Origin: Chitinophagaceae bacterium UBA1953
GTDB taxonomy: Bacteria > Bacteroidota > Bacteroidia > Chitinophagales > Chitinophagaceae
Length of the DNA: 64,000 bases
NCBI GenBank assembly: GCA_002336115.1
Contig: DDEN01000050.1
Span: 62,001 to 126,000, forward strand
Direction: 5' to 3'
Shown: in pieces, positions 1-8,850 of the stretch
How the letters are laid out: every line of letters begins with the position of its first letter
Position numbering within the stretch: position 1 is the stretch's first letter
Notes under the pieces: model-generated
Databases searched by the model: none
Told to the model about the DNA's origin: nothing
The model's input: the letters and a program-made list of their open reading frames with translations, nothing else
Position numbers and translations under genes: made by a program

Positions 1-1107
1 AATGCGTAATAAGGTTGATTTACCTTTTCCGTTTGCACCAATCAATGCAATCTTATCACCACGTTCAATTTCTGCACTGGTGTTTGTTACGATTTTATTA
101 GTGCCAAAACTTTTGCTGATGTGTTTTAATTCGCACAAAATTTTACCGGGTGTTTTATCAACCGAAAAGTTGATGCGGATGTTTGGGCGATCATTTGTAG
201 GGGCTTCAATTACATCCAGCTTTTCGAGTTTTTTTATTGCTGCCTGTGCTGCCGCTGCTTTTGTTGCTTTTGCACGGAAACGTTCAATAAAACGTTCCTG
301 CTGGCGAATATAATCCTGCTGGTTTTCAAAAGCTTTTTGCTGTAAATCCATCCGAAGTTCTTTTTCTTTCTGGTAGAAAGAATAATTACCACCGTAAATA
401 TGAACACCTTGCTGAAATACTTCCACAATTTTTGTAACCATGCGGTCGAGGAACCACCTGTCGTGCGAAACAATCACAACCGAACCCTGGTAATGCTGCA
501 GATATTTTTCAAGCCATTCAATACTTGGAAGATCAAGGTGGTTGGTAGGCTCATCAAGCAACAACAAATCCGGTTGCTGCAAAATCATTTTTGCAAGCAG
601 CACACGCATGCGCCACCCGCCACTAAATTCTTTATAAGGTCTTTTTAAATCGCTGTTCTGAAAACCAAGTCCCTGGAGAATTTCTTCTGTTTTATGATGA
701 ATATTATATCCATCAAGTGTATCCATTTCATGCAGTTTATCGGAATACAGGTGAAGAAGACTTTCATCTTCATGATTTTTTTCCAGTTGCTTGCCTAATT
801 CTTCAATTTCTTTTTCAAGTCGCAATACACGATCAAATGCAGAAAGAGCAACCTGTAGGATTGATTCGTTTGTATCAAAACTTAGCAGGTCCTGGTGCAG
901 GTATCCAATGCTGGTACTGCGGCTGCGGATAACTTCGCCTTTTGAAGGTTGATATTCACCAACAAGCAATTTCAACAAAGTAGATTTGCCAGTACCATTA
1001 TAACCAATCAAACCAATACGTTCATTGGGATGTATATGCCATGTAGCATCTTCTACAATTGCCCTTGCACCAAACTCGAATGTTACATTTTGAAAACCTG
1101 CTAACAT
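1..1107 (-). CDS. ABC-F family ATPase, partial (runs off left edge)
   Basis: The first 369 codons are present; the C-terminal part lies outside the window. Two nucleotide-binding domains are visible: Walker A GYNGTGKST near residues 35-43, ABC-F signature FSGGWRMR at 161-168, Walker B LLLLDEPTNHLD at 181-192, a charged linker rich in Lys/Gln/Ala (about 240-300), and a second Walker A GANGKGKST ending at 365, just before the edge. There is no membrane segment, as expected for ABC-F proteins, which act on ribosomes rather than transporting. Whether it is a housekeeping Uup/EttA-type factor or an antibiotic-protection protein cannot be told from this part. The ATG at 1105-1107 lies 17 bases downstream of a TAACTTTGC promoter box. 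Confidence 0.93.
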   Translation of the reverse strand, partial: MLAGFQNVTFEFGARAIVEDATWHIHPNERIGLIGYNGTGKSTLLKLLVGEYQPSKGEVIRSRSTSIGYLHQDLLSFDTNESILQVALSAFDRVLRLEKEIEELGKQLEKNHEDESLLHLYSDKLHEMDTLDGYNIHHKTEEILQGLGFQNSDLKRPYKEFSGGWRMRVLLAKMILQQPDLLLLDEPTNHLDLPSIEWLEKYLQHYQGSVVIVSHDRWFLDRMVTKIVEVFQQGVHIYGGNYSFYQKEKELRMDLQQKAFENQQDYIRQQERFIERFRAKATKAAAAQAAIKKLEKLDVIEAPTNDRPNIRINFSVDKTPGKILCELKHISKSFGTNKIVTNTSAEIERGDKIALIGANGKGKSTLLRI

Positions 1108-1123
1108 AAATTTTATATGAGCG

Positions 1124-1132
1124 GCAAAGTTA
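1124..1132 (-). promoter_or_regulatory. Bacteroidota -7 promoter box of the ABC-F gene
   Basis: Read leftward the bases are TAACTTTGC, matching the TAnnTTTG -7 consensus of the Bacteroidota primary sigma factor. It lies 16 bases upstream of the ABC-F start codon. A good -33 TTTG at the expected spacing was not found, so this is a single-element match. It is arranged divergently with the box at 1172-1179. Confidence 0.55.
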
Positions 1133-1171
1133 AGTGTTTCGGCAAATGCAGGAAGGCAAAATCAAATCTGC

Positions 1172-1179
1172 TAACTTTG
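1172..1179 (+). promoter_or_regulatory. Bacteroidota -7 promoter box of the DUF3347 lipoprotein gene
   Basis: TAACTTTG matches TAnnTTTG and ends 12 bases before the ATG at 1192, so the 5' leader would be only a few bases. This supports the downstream ATG at 1192 as the real start, because an earlier in-frame start at 1117 would lie upstream of the promoter. Confidence 0.5.
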
Positions 1180-1191
1180 AAAAAAAACACA

Positions 1192-1770
1192 ATGAGAAAA
1201 CTGTTTTGGATTGTGGCTTCGGTTGTTTTAATTGTTGCCTGTAAAGACAAATCTGATAAACAAGCTGGCAATAATGATGCTGTGGTAAAACAAAATTCAG
1301 CTTATGCGTACTCTGATTCATTCAATGTTTCTGTGAAAGCAGTTATGACTACTTATTTTCAATTAAAAGATGCTTTTGTTGCAAGCGATACAATGAAAGT
1401 AAATAGTACTGGTTTGCAATTGAAAAGCCTGCTTGATAGTCTGGATTTATCTGAGGTACAAAAAGTTGATTCATTAGGATACGAAAGCATACTTGGACGG
1501 CCCGGAGATGCCTCTGCTGAAATTACAGGAATGCTTGGTGAAAACGGAATTGAGCAAAAAAGAGAATCGTTTGAAATGATTTCAAATGTGTTTTATGATC
1601 TTGTACGAATTGTAAAACCTGTAGGAGAAACTATTTACTATCAATATTGCCCTATGGCATTTAATGAAAAAGGAGCATATTGGCTAAGCAATACAGATAG
1701 CATACGCAATCCATATTTCGGTAATAAAATGCTCAATTGTGGTGAAACAAAAGAAACTTTTAAGTTTTAA
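1192..1770 (+). CDS. DUF3347-domain lipoprotein
   Basis: Exported lipoprotein of 192 residues. The start at 1192 gives a classical signal peptide with lipobox IVAC and acylated Cys17; an in-frame start at 1117 would bury it. The rest matches the DUF3347 pattern: a helical region (about 45-120), then YYQYCPMAF, a Trp-Leu-Ser, IRNPYFGNKML and a final Cys-Gly. This C-terminal signature is also found at the end of some CusB-like efflux adaptors and in proteins near metal-efflux genes, so a periplasmic metal (copper) role is possible but inferred. It precedes a TonB-dependent receptor by 43 bases on the same strand and may be cotranscribed with it. Confidence 0.82.
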   Translation: MRKLFWIVASVVLIVACKDKSDKQAGNNDAVVKQNSAYAYSDSFNVSVKAVMTTYFQLKDAFVASDTMKVNSTGLQLKSLLDSLDLSEVQKVDSLGYESILGRPGDASAEITGMLGENGIEQKRESFEMISNVFYDLVRIVKPVGETIYYQYCPMAFNEKGAYWLSNTDSIRNPYFGNKMLNCGETKETFKF

Positions 1771-1813
1771 ACGTTTCGTAAATTATTAACTTATTAAGTC
1801 CAGTTAAGCGCAG

Positions 1814-4177
1814 ATGATGCACTTTGTTAAATACCTGTTCGTTACATTTTTTCTGTTTACAGCAATACAAGCAACAGCACAAAGCCACTTTACTATCAGT
1901 GGTTATGTGAAAGACAGTACAAGTAATGAAACAATTATTGGTGCTACAGTTTCAGTAAAAGGAGCAAATAAAAGTATTACATCAAACCAATATGGTTTTT
2001 ATTCCATTACACTTATTGAAGGAACGTATATACTAACAGTTTCGCATGTAGGATATAATTCCAAAGAAATTGAACTGAAACTGAATGCTAATCTGCAATT
2101 CAGTTTTGATCTTACGCCACGAGTTGCTGTTTCGCAGGAAATTGTTGTGTATGCCGGAAAGCGTGACGTTAATGTAAAAGCTGCTCAAATGGGAAAGTTT
2201 GAGTTAAGCATGAGCCAGATTAAAACAATTCCTGCCTTAGCTGGCGAAGTTGATCCAATGAAAGTACTTCAGCTATTGCCAGGTGTACGCAATGCCGGTG
2301 AGGGCAACAGCGGATTATATGTACGTGGTGGAGGTGCAGATCAGAATCTTATTTTATTAGATGATGCAGTGGTTTATAACCCTGGTCATTTGTTTGGTTT
2401 TTTTTCAGTGTTTAACAGTGATGCGTTGAAAAATGTAACACTGATTAAAGGTGGAATGCCTGCCAATTATGGCGGACGTATCAGCAGTGTGGTTGATATT
2501 GCCATGAAAGACGGTAACAATAAAACGTATCAAACTGAAGGAGGAATAGGAACCATCTCTTCCCGAATTTCCGTTCAGGGGCCACTTGTAAAAGAGAATG
2601 CTTCTTTTATTGTTTCGGCCCGACGTACTTATGTTGATGTGCTTGCTAAACCATTTATTAAAAAAAGCAGTGCGTTTTACGGTAGTGGCTATTATTTCTA
2701 TGATCTTAATGCAAAAATCAATTATAAATTTTCTGATAAAAATCGTTTGTATTTAAGCGGCTATTTCGGCAGAGATGTTTTTAGCTTTAAAAATTCAGAA
2801 CGGAGTTTCAGCGCACATATTCCCTGGGGAAATTCAACCGGAACTGTTAGATGGAACCATGTATTCAACAGCCGTTTATTTGCCAATACATCGTTGGTAA
2901 TGAATGATTACAAATTTGCCTTCGGCGGTGCTCAAAGTAATTTTGAAATCAATTTTAATTCAGCGATCAGAGATATATCGGCTAAAATTGATTTTGACCA
3001 GTATTCATCAAATGGCCATCAGTTGAAATATGGATTTAATTATACGTTTCATCGTTTCAATCCGCAAACAACAAGTGGCAAAAGTGGTGATATTGTATTT
3101 CAACCACAATCGGTTAATAACAAGTTTGCAAATGAAGCATCGGCTTATATATTAGACGATTGGGAAATCAGCAAAAAGCTGAAAGTGAATTATGGTGTTC
3201 GTTACAGTTTGTTTCAACAGGTAGGGCCATACACTTTGTATGTAAAAGATGCAAACGGAAACAAAACTGACAGCACAGTTTATGGTAAAGCTGAAAATGT
3301 AAAAACTTATGGCGGACTTGAGCCGAGATTGACCCTACGTTTTGCATTAGATGATGAAACATCATTGAAGGCTGCCGTAACACGTAATCTTCAGTTTATA
3401 CATTTAGTGAGTAACTCAGGTACAACATTGCCAACCGATATTTGGGTGCCCAGTACACACAGAGTAAAACCACAAATTGGCTGGCAATATGCAGCAGGTG
3501 TATTTAAAAATTTTAATAATAATCTTTGGGAAACATCGGTTGAAGTGTATTACAAAACCATGCAAAATCAGATTGAATACAGGGAGGGATATACTCCCGG
3601 CATTGGTGATCCTGAAGAAAGTTTTGTGTTTGGAAAAGGGTGGAGCTATGGCGCAGAATTTTATGTGAATAAAGCAAGAGGAAAACTTACAGGGTGGATT
3701 GGATATACACTTTCGTGGACATGGAGACAGTTTCCTGATCTGAATGATGGAAATAAATATCCTGCCCGTTACGACCGGCGACATGATCTTAGTATTGTTG
3801 CCAATTATCAAAAGGGAAAGAAATGGAAATATGCAGCAGTGTTTGTATTTGGCACAGGCAATGCGTTTACAATGCCTGAACATTTCTTTTTAGTGGAAGG
3901 AGTGTTAACACAGCAATACAGCAGTATTAATCAATATCGTTTACCATCATATCACCGGCTTGATTTATCGGCTATTTATACACCACAACCAAAGAAACTA
4001 CGCAAGCTGAAAAGAGAATGGGTGTTTAGTGTGTACAATGCCTACAGCAGGCAGAATCCCTATTTTATTTATTACAGTCAAACAGGAAATCCTTACCAGG
4101 GTAATCTGGAAGTAGAAGCAAGACAGGTTTCCTTGTTCCCGGTTATACCAAGTGTAACGTTGAATTTTAAATTATAA
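1814..4177 (+). CDS. TonB-dependent outer-membrane receptor
   Basis: Outer-membrane receptor of 787 residues. It has a signal peptide ending near QATAQ, then a carboxypeptidase-regulatory-like beta-sandwich (ISGYVKDSTSNETIIGATVS, about 30-105), a plug domain with LYVRGGGADQNLILLDDA (about 168-185) and a 22-strand-type barrel ending in an aromatic/Leu residue (TLNFKL). The fused N-terminal domain is typical of Bacteroidota receptors. No STN domain and no adjacent SusD are seen, so it is not a SusC-type importer. The substrate cannot be assigned; the preceding DUF3347 lipoprotein hints at metal handling. A second ATG one codon downstream is equally possible as start. Confidence 0.9.
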   Translation: MMHFVKYLFVTFFLFTAIQATAQSHFTISGYVKDSTSNETIIGATVSVKGANKSITSNQYGFYSITLIEGTYILTVSHVGYNSKEIELKLNANLQFSFDLTPRVAVSQEIVVYAGKRDVNVKAAQMGKFELSMSQIKTIPALAGEVDPMKVLQLLPGVRNAGEGNSGLYVRGGGADQNLILLDDAVVYNPGHLFGFFSVFNSDALKNVTLIKGGMPANYGGRISSVVDIAMKDGNNKTYQTEGGIGTISSRISVQGPLVKENASFIVSARRTYVDVLAKPFIKKSSAFYGSGYYFYDLNAKINYKFSDKNRLYLSGYFGRDVFSFKNSERSFSAHIPWGNSTGTVRWNHVFNSRLFANTSLVMNDYKFAFGGAQSNFEINFNSAIRDISAKIDFDQYSSNGHQLKYGFNYTFHRFNPQTTSGKSGDIVFQPQSVNNKFANEASAYILDDWEISKKLKVNYGVRYSLFQQVGPYTLYVKDANGNKTDSTVYGKAENVKTYGGLEPRLTLRFALDDETSLKAAVTRNLQFIHLVSNSGTTLPTDIWVPSTHRVKPQIGWQYAAGVFKNFNNNLWETSVEVYYKTMQNQIEYREGYTPGIGDPEESFVFGKGWSYGAEFYVNKARGKLTGWIGYTLSWTWRQFPDLNDGNKYPARYDRRHDLSIVANYQKGKKWKYAAVFVFGTGNAFTMPEHFFLVEGVLTQQYSSINQYRLPSYHRLDLSAIYTPQPKKLRKLKREWVFSVYNAYSRQNPYFIYYSQTGNPYQGNLEVEARQVSLFPVIPSVTLNFKL

Positions 4178-4190
4178 AGTTTGATTGAAA

Positions 4191-4601
4191 TTATTCTTCG
4201 CTCTCTACTATTTCTCCATAATCAATAAACAATTCTTCACCCGATATTATTTCACGAAGCGTTTCAAAATCTTCGCCATCGTTAATTGATTTTATATTGG
4301 GAGTATCGGAGTGATTTAAGAAGTTTACAATGTCCATAATCTTAAACCCGTAATCAGGAACATAGTAATACTCTTCATCAAACAAACAATAAGTTTCAAC
4401 CAACTCTTTGCTGTGTGCAGGAAGCTGATCTATTTCAGTACGTTCAATTTTAATCCATTCACCAATGTTTTTTGAAAATAATCCACGCTGTCCTTTTGGA
4501 ATATCCCGCAATGCAAACACACCATTGCCATGAATGGGAGAGGGTTTCATCATTACCCATGTATCATGTTTTAATTCGTGCAGCAGTTGTTCTTTGGTCA
4601 T
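4191..4601 (-). CDS. Small SET-domain protein
   Basis: A protein of 136 residues that is almost entirely one SET domain. Visible motifs are GNGVFALRDIPKG (about 25-37), NFLNHSDTPN (about 92-101, the NHS core that forms the cofactor pocket) and GEELFIDYG (about 121-129, the terminal ELxxDY element). SET proteins transfer a methyl group from S-adenosylmethionine to lysine; bacterial substrates are mostly unknown. It starts 7 bases after smpB ends, on the same strand, so the two genes are probably cotranscribed. It converges with the TonB receptor gene, leaving 13 bases between stop codons and no clear terminator. A methyltransferase role is family inference. Confidence 0.85.
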   Translation of the reverse strand: MTKEQLLHELKHDTWVMMKPSPIHGNGVFALRDIPKGQRGLFSKNIGEWIKIERTEIDQLPAHSKELVETYCLFDEEYYYVPDYGFKIMDIVNFLNHSDTPNIKSINDGEDFETLREIISGEELFIDYGEIVESEE

Positions 4602-4608
4602 GAAGAAT

Positions 4609-5043
4609 TTATTTGGTGTAACGTTTCAGTTCACGCTCCGCATCACGGTTCTTGATGGTTTCCCGTTTATCATGCAGTTTCTTTCCTTTACCAAGGCCAA
4701 TTTCCATTTTAGCAAGATTGTTTTCGTTGAAGAAAATACGAAGGGGGACAACAGTGAAACCTTTTTCTTTCAGTTTATTCTGCCATTTTTTTATTTCCCG
4801 TTTATTAAGAAGCAGTTTGCGGTCATGTACAACGAGGTGATTATTTGTAGTGCCGAATTTATATTCAGCAATATTCAAACCTTTTATCCAGAGCTCGTTT
4901 TTATGAAAGAAACAATATGAATCGCTGAAACTTACTTTTCCTTCACGTATTGATTTTACTTCAGTTCCGGCCAATACCATCCCAGCTACTAACTTGTCTT
5001 CAAAATAGTATTCGTGAAAAGCTGATCGGTTCTTTAGTTCCAT
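4609..5043 (-). CDS. smpB: SsrA-binding protein SmpB
   Basis: SmpB delivers tmRNA to stalled ribosomes for trans-translation. The 144-residue length is typical. Family motifs include NRSAFHEYYFEDKLVAGMVL near the N-terminus, GTEVKSIREGKVSFSDSY, and the basic C-terminal tail GKGKKLHDKRETIKNRDAERE that folds into a helix in the decoding centre. The ATG at 5041-5043 lies downstream of a TATATTTGC box. The tmRNA gene itself is not in the window. The SET-domain gene follows directly. Confidence 0.97.
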   Translation of the reverse strand: MELKNRSAFHEYYFEDKLVAGMVLAGTEVKSIREGKVSFSDSYCFFHKNELWIKGLNIAEYKFGTTNNHLVVHDRKLLLNKREIKKWQNKLKEKGFTVVPLRIFFNENNLAKMEIGLGKGKKLHDKRETIKNRDAERELKRYTK

Positions 5044-5055
5044 AGTAATAAAAAA

Positions 5056-5090
5056 GCAATCAATAAAAGGTGGTTGCTTTTATTGATTGC
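5056..5090 (-). terminator. accD intrinsic terminator overlapping the smpB promoter
   Basis: A perfect 14-base inverted repeat (5056-5069 and 5077-5090) with a 7-base loop. Read leftward it is followed by TTTTTTATT, a standard Rho-independent terminator for accD, which ends at 5109. The right arm shares two bases with the -7 box proposed for smpB. Confidence 0.85.
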
Positions 5091-5097
5091 AAATATA
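5089..5097 (-). promoter_or_regulatory. Bacteroidota -7 promoter box of smpB
   Basis: Read leftward: TATATTTGC, an exact TAnnTTTG match 45 bases upstream of the smpB ATG. Transcription would start inside the accD terminator stem, so the smpB leader would carry most but not all of that hairpin. Confidence 0.55.
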
Positions 5098-5108
5098 GAT
5101 TTGAAAAA

Positions 5109-6026
5109 TCAGTTCTTGAACAATGTAAATAATACACCAAATTTTTGCTTCATTTCTTTTCTGTCAATAATCAGATCGAGAAATCCATGTTCCAGCAAAA
5201 ATTCGCTTCGTTGAAAACCTTCGGGCAAATCTTTTTTGATTGTTTCTTTAATCACACGGGGGCCGGCAAAACCAATGAGAGCACCTGGTTCGCCTGCATT
5301 TAAATCGCCCAGCATACCAAAAGATGCTGTTACACCTCCAAAAGTAGGATCGGTTAAAACCGTAATGTAAGGGAGTTGTGCATCGCTTAGTTGAGAGAGC
5401 TTGCCTGATATCTTTGCCAACTGCATTAGTGAAAAGGCGCTTTCCATCATACGGGCACCGCCACTTTTACAGATCATTATCATTGGCAATTTATTTTCTA
5501 TGCAATAATCCACTCCACGGGCAATTTTTTCGCCCATTACACTACCAAGCGATCCGCCAATAAAATCGAAGTCCATACAGCAAACCACAGCTTCATGACC
5601 TTCGATTTTCCCTGAAGCAACACGGATAGAATCGTGCAGGTCTGTTTTTTTCCAGATGTCCTCCAACCTTTTTTTGTACGGTTTAAGATCGGTAAAACCG
5701 AGATAATCTTTTGAACGGATATTATCGAAAAGCTCAGTGTATTCGTCACCATCAAACAATATATCATAATATTCTGAACTGCCGATTCGATGATGATAAT
5801 TACATTTCGGGCAAACGTACTTGTTTTCTGCAAGCTCAACTGATGTACAGGTGAACTTACATTCTGGACATTTCGTCCACAAGCCTTCCTGTATTTCTTT
5901 TTTTTCAGACGTTTTGGTCAGAATCCCTTTCTGAACACGTTTGAACCAGGAACTTTTTGGTGAATCTGCTTCCGGCAGATCTTCGCCCGTCAGGTTTTTC
6001 TCAATATCCTCTTCTGTTTTTGCCAT
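5109..6026 (-). CDS. accD: Acetyl-CoA carboxylase carboxyltransferase subunit beta
   Basis: Beta subunit of the carboxyltransferase that moves the carboxyl group from biotin to acetyl-CoA, giving malonyl-CoA for fatty-acid synthesis. The 305-residue length is normal. The N-terminal zinc ribbon has Cys53, Cys56, Cys72 and Cys75 (CPEC...CPKC). The crotonase-like core includes GGSLGSVMGEKIARG, SGGARMMESAFSLMQ and DPTFGGVTASFGMLGD, the acyl-CoA and biotin-binding loops. The alpha subunit and biotin carboxylase are not in the window. It ends in a strong terminator at 5056-5090; fba lies 39 bases upstream on the same strand. Confidence 0.97.
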   Translation of the reverse strand: MAKTEEDIEKNLTGEDLPEADSPKSSWFKRVQKGILTKTSEKKEIQEGLWTKCPECKFTCTSVELAENKYVCPKCNYHHRIGSSEYYDILFDGDEYTELFDNIRSKDYLGFTDLKPYKKRLEDIWKKTDLHDSIRVASGKIEGHEAVVCCMDFDFIGGSLGSVMGEKIARGVDYCIENKLPMIMICKSGGARMMESAFSLMQLAKISGKLSQLSDAQLPYITVLTDPTFGGVTASFGMLGDLNAGEPGALIGFAGPRVIKETIKKDLPEGFQRSEFLLEHGFLDLIIDRKEMKQKFGVLFTLFKN

Positions 6027-6065
6027 TGAGAGTGTATTTAAGAAAGCAATATAAGAGAAAAAAGA

Positions 6066-7133
6066 TTAAGCATTCCTGTTTATACAGTTCAGGTCATCAA
6101 ATGCAATTTCCAAACGTTTGATGAAGCTTTCTTCGCCTTTGCGCAACCAAACCCTTGGATCGTAGTATTTTTTATTTGGACTGTCTGGTCCTTGAGGATT
6201 ACCTAATTGAGCCTGGAGATATGCTTCATTCTTTTTATAATTATTTAAAACACCTTCCCAGAAAGCCCATTGCATATCAGTATCAAGATTCATTTTGATT
6301 GCTCCATAATTAATGGCTTCACGTATTTGGTTTTGTGGAGAACCACTGCCACCATGGAATACGAAATAAACAGGCTTTGGTGCTGTTTTTAATTCTTTTT
6401 CTATGTAGATCTGGCTGTTATTCAGAATTTCAGGTCTTAGCTGAACATTTCCTGGTTTGTAAACACCATGAACGTTTCCAAAAGCTGCTGCAATAGTAAA
6501 AAGGTTGCTAACTTTTCCTAATTCGGTATAAGCATAAGCAACATGCTCGGGTTGAGTGTATAGTTTGTCATTATCAACATCACTGTTGTCAACACCATCT
6601 TCTTCACCGCCGGTTACACCAAGTTCAATTTCAATTGACATGCCCAAAGGAGCCATGCGTTTAAAGAATTCAACAGAAGTGTGAATATTTTCTTCAATCG
6701 GTTCTTCACTGAGATCAAGCATATGTGAGCTGAAGAGTGGCTGACCTTTTTCTTTTTTAAATTGTTCTCCTGCATCAATTAAGGCACTGATCCATGGTAA
6801 CCATTTCTTAGCCGCATGATCTGTATGCAGAACAACAGGTACTCCATAGTATTTAGCTACAGTATGAATATGTAATGCGCCTGAAATAGCTCCTTGGATA
6901 TTTGCCTGAAGATTATCGTTTGGCATGCCTTTGCCGGCAATAAATTGTGCTCCGCCGTTTGAAAACTGGATAATAACCGGAGAGTTAACTTTTGCTGCAG
7001 TTTCAAGTACTGCGTTGATTGAACTGTGCCCTATTGTGTTAACAGCAGGAAGTGCAAACTGGTTGTCTTTAGCATCGTTATAAAGTGCTTCTAATTCTTC
7101 TCCGAAAAGAACGCCGGCTCTGTATTTGCTCAT
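6066..7133 (-). CDS. fbaA: Class II fructose-bisphosphate aldolase
   Basis: Zinc-dependent aldolase that cleaves fructose 1,6-bisphosphate to dihydroxyacetone phosphate and glyceraldehyde 3-phosphate. At 355 residues it belongs to the longer class IIA type (E. coli FbaA-like). Visible are VVLHTDHAAKKWLPW (metal-binding His and catalytic Asp), ELGVTGGEEDGVDN, GNVHGVYKPGN and VFHGGSGSP. The start ATG follows a TATATTTG box by about 45 bases. accD lies downstream, and readthrough into it is possible since no terminator separates them. Confidence 0.96.
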   Translation of the reverse strand: MSKYRAGVLFGEELEALYNDAKDNQFALPAVNTIGHSSINAVLETAAKVNSPVIIQFSNGGAQFIAGKGMPNDNLQANIQGAISGALHIHTVAKYYGVPVVLHTDHAAKKWLPWISALIDAGEQFKKEKGQPLFSSHMLDLSEEPIEENIHTSVEFFKRMAPLGMSIEIELGVTGGEEDGVDNSDVDNDKLYTQPEHVAYAYTELGKVSNLFTIAAAFGNVHGVYKPGNVQLRPEILNNSQIYIEKELKTAPKPVYFVFHGGSGSPQNQIREAINYGAIKMNLDTDMQWAFWEGVLNNYKKNEAYLQAQLGNPQGPDSPNKKYYDPRVWLRKGEESFIKRLEIAFDDLNCINRNA

Positions 7134-7177
7134 TTTTAAGTTTTATAAAATATGAATAATTGTTATCAATTCGGGCA

Positions 7178-7185
7178 CAAATATA
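7178..7185 (-). promoter_or_regulatory. Bacteroidota -7 promoter box of fbaA
   Basis: Read leftward: TATATTTG, an exact TAnnTTTG match, 44 bases upstream of the aldolase ATG in the divergent intergenic region. Confidence 0.5.
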
Positions 7186-7233
7186 GGGAATCTTGTAAGT
7201 TAGCCCGCTTATATAGTCTTAGTGAAAATGGAC

Positions 7234-7241
7234 TATATTTG
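7234..7241 (+). promoter_or_regulatory. Possible -7 promoter box of the sulfatase-like gene
   Basis: TATATTTG on the plus strand matches TAnnTTTG, 81 bases upstream of the ATG at 7323. The region is AT-rich, so a chance match is more likely here than elsewhere. Confidence 0.35.
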
Positions 7242-7322
7242 TTTTATTAAACATATAAAACTCAGTTATTCTTATAATTGGTAACAGTTTTGCCTGAAAA
7301 CAACAGATAATCTATTTTTAGA

Positions 7323-8849
7323 ATGCAAAAGAAAAAGGTAACAATCCCATATTTTATTTTCCTGTTACCCTTGTTTTTTATCCTGAATGGATATAACGAT
7401 TATTTTGGCTTTTTCCCGGTAAAATTTGTTGTATGGAATTTTTTATGGGTTTCAGTTTCTGTTTTTGTTGTTTATCTACTTGGAAAATTTTTTTACAAAC
7501 AAAATGAAAAAGCTATTGTATTTGGGTTCTTTGTTTCTGCTTTTTTAATATTTTTTGGGTCTGTTTTTGATACATGGAAATTGATTACTAATGTTCATTT
7601 TCTTACCAGCTATTATTTTGTCACCCTGTTTTTTTTACTTTTAATTGGATTGTTTTCTTTTTTTTTGAAAAGCCACAAGAAGGGCTTTCTAAGGTTGTTT
7701 ACATATCTTAATATTTTGTTTTTTGTATTGCTGTTATTTGAGGTTTCAAGGTTTGCAGTTAAAACAATAAAAACAAATCCTGATGACCTTTTGATTGATT
7801 CCCGATTTACAGCCCTTAAAAGTTTTGAAACCACTGAAAAAAAAGATGATTCACTTAAGCCAGATATTTTCCTGTTGATTTTTGATGCAATGCCTTCATC
7901 GAAGGCTTTAAAGCAGGATATTCAGTTTTCTAATTCGGAATTAGATAGCTTTTTGCTGCAACAAGGGTTTTTTATAGCAAAAGAAGCTAAAAGCAATTAC
8001 GAATTTACAGTATTATCTGTTAGTAGTATGTTGAATATGGATTATGTTTCACTGAATGATCTAAAGAAAGGGAATGGTATAAATATGTACTATCGTTCAA
8101 CAGCATCTCTGCTTGATAACTCGTTGATCCGGGTATTAAAAAACGAGAATTATCATATTTACCAATTTCAGCCATTATCAATTTTTAATAATACAGACTG
8201 GAATGGAAATCTTGTTTTTGGAAACATGTTACACATGAATTACTTCTACAAAACACTTCCCGGCAGACTTTATAGGGATTTGGCTTGGAATTTTCAGCGA
8301 CTGGAAGTTTTTGCTAAGCGTGCTTACGAGATAGAAGGTGTCAAAAAAAAAGCTGATATTCTAAAAACAGATAAGTTGATCCGGAACGTATGTACTATAA
8401 CCGATTCGCCAAAATTTGTGTATGCTCATTATATCTTACCGCATGTGCCTTTTTACTTTAAGCCAGATGGTACTATCCGTTCATATCAAAATAATAAAAG
8501 GCCGAGCATAAGTGAAAAAGTTCAAATGACTGATCAGGTAATGTACACAAATCAGAAGATTATTGAGATTGTAAGTTATATTAAAGAAAATAATAAAAGC
8601 AATACTGTGATAGTTGTGATGGGAGATCATGGTTTTAAAAGCCTACAAAAAAATCAGAATCCTGACTTTGGTTTTCAGAATCTGAATGCTGTTTATTTCC
8701 GTGATAATAATTATTCAAGCCTGTATTCTTCAATTTCACCTGTAAATACTTTCAGGATTATACTGAATAAATATTTTTCTGCCAAGCTATCTATGTTGAA
8801 AGACAGTTGTGTCTTTTATGAATTATCTAGAGTAGATTGGGATCAATAA
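7323..8849 (+). CDS. Membrane-anchored sulfatase / phosphoethanolamine-transferase-like protein
   Basis: A protein of 508 residues. The first about 145 residues form four or five very hydrophobic, Phe-rich membrane segments. The rest is an extracytoplasmic alkaline-phosphatase-superfamily domain: DIFLLIFDAMPSSKAL (about 180-196, first metal ligand and nucleophile region), YAHYILPHVPFYF (about 362-374) and VIVVMGDHGF (about 424-433, Asp-His metal ligands). Such proteins transfer phosphate-linked groups to, or hydrolyse them from, envelope glycans or lipids; the substrate here is unknown. It converges with a GT39-like gene (one base between stop codons), and both probably act on surface polysaccharide. 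Confidence 0.78.
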   Translation: MQKKKVTIPYFIFLLPLFFILNGYNDYFGFFPVKFVVWNFLWVSVSVFVVYLLGKFFYKQNEKAIVFGFFVSAFLIFFGSVFDTWKLITNVHFLTSYYFVTLFFLLLIGLFSFFLKSHKKGFLRLFTYLNILFFVLLLFEVSRFAVKTIKTNPDDLLIDSRFTALKSFETTEKKDDSLKPDIFLLIFDAMPSSKALKQDIQFSNSELDSFLLQQGFFIAKEAKSNYEFTVLSVSSMLNMDYVSLNDLKKGNGINMYYRSTASLLDNSLIRVLKNENYHIYQFQPLSIFNNTDWNGNLVFGNMLHMNYFYKTLPGRLYRDLAWNFQRLEVFAKRAYEIEGVKKKADILKTDKLIRNVCTITDSPKFVYAHYILPHVPFYFKPDGTIRSYQNNKRPSISEKVQMTDQVMYTNQKIIEIVSYIKENNKSNTVIVVMGDHGFKSLQKNQNPDFGFQNLNAVYFRDNNYSSLYSSISPVNTFRIILNKYFSAKLSMLKDSCVFYELSRVDWDQ

Positions 8850-8850
8850 A

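Noticed and set aside
1117..1191. Longer start for the DUF3347 lipoprotein
   Set aside because: It lies upstream of the promoter box and would hide the lipoprotein signal peptide.
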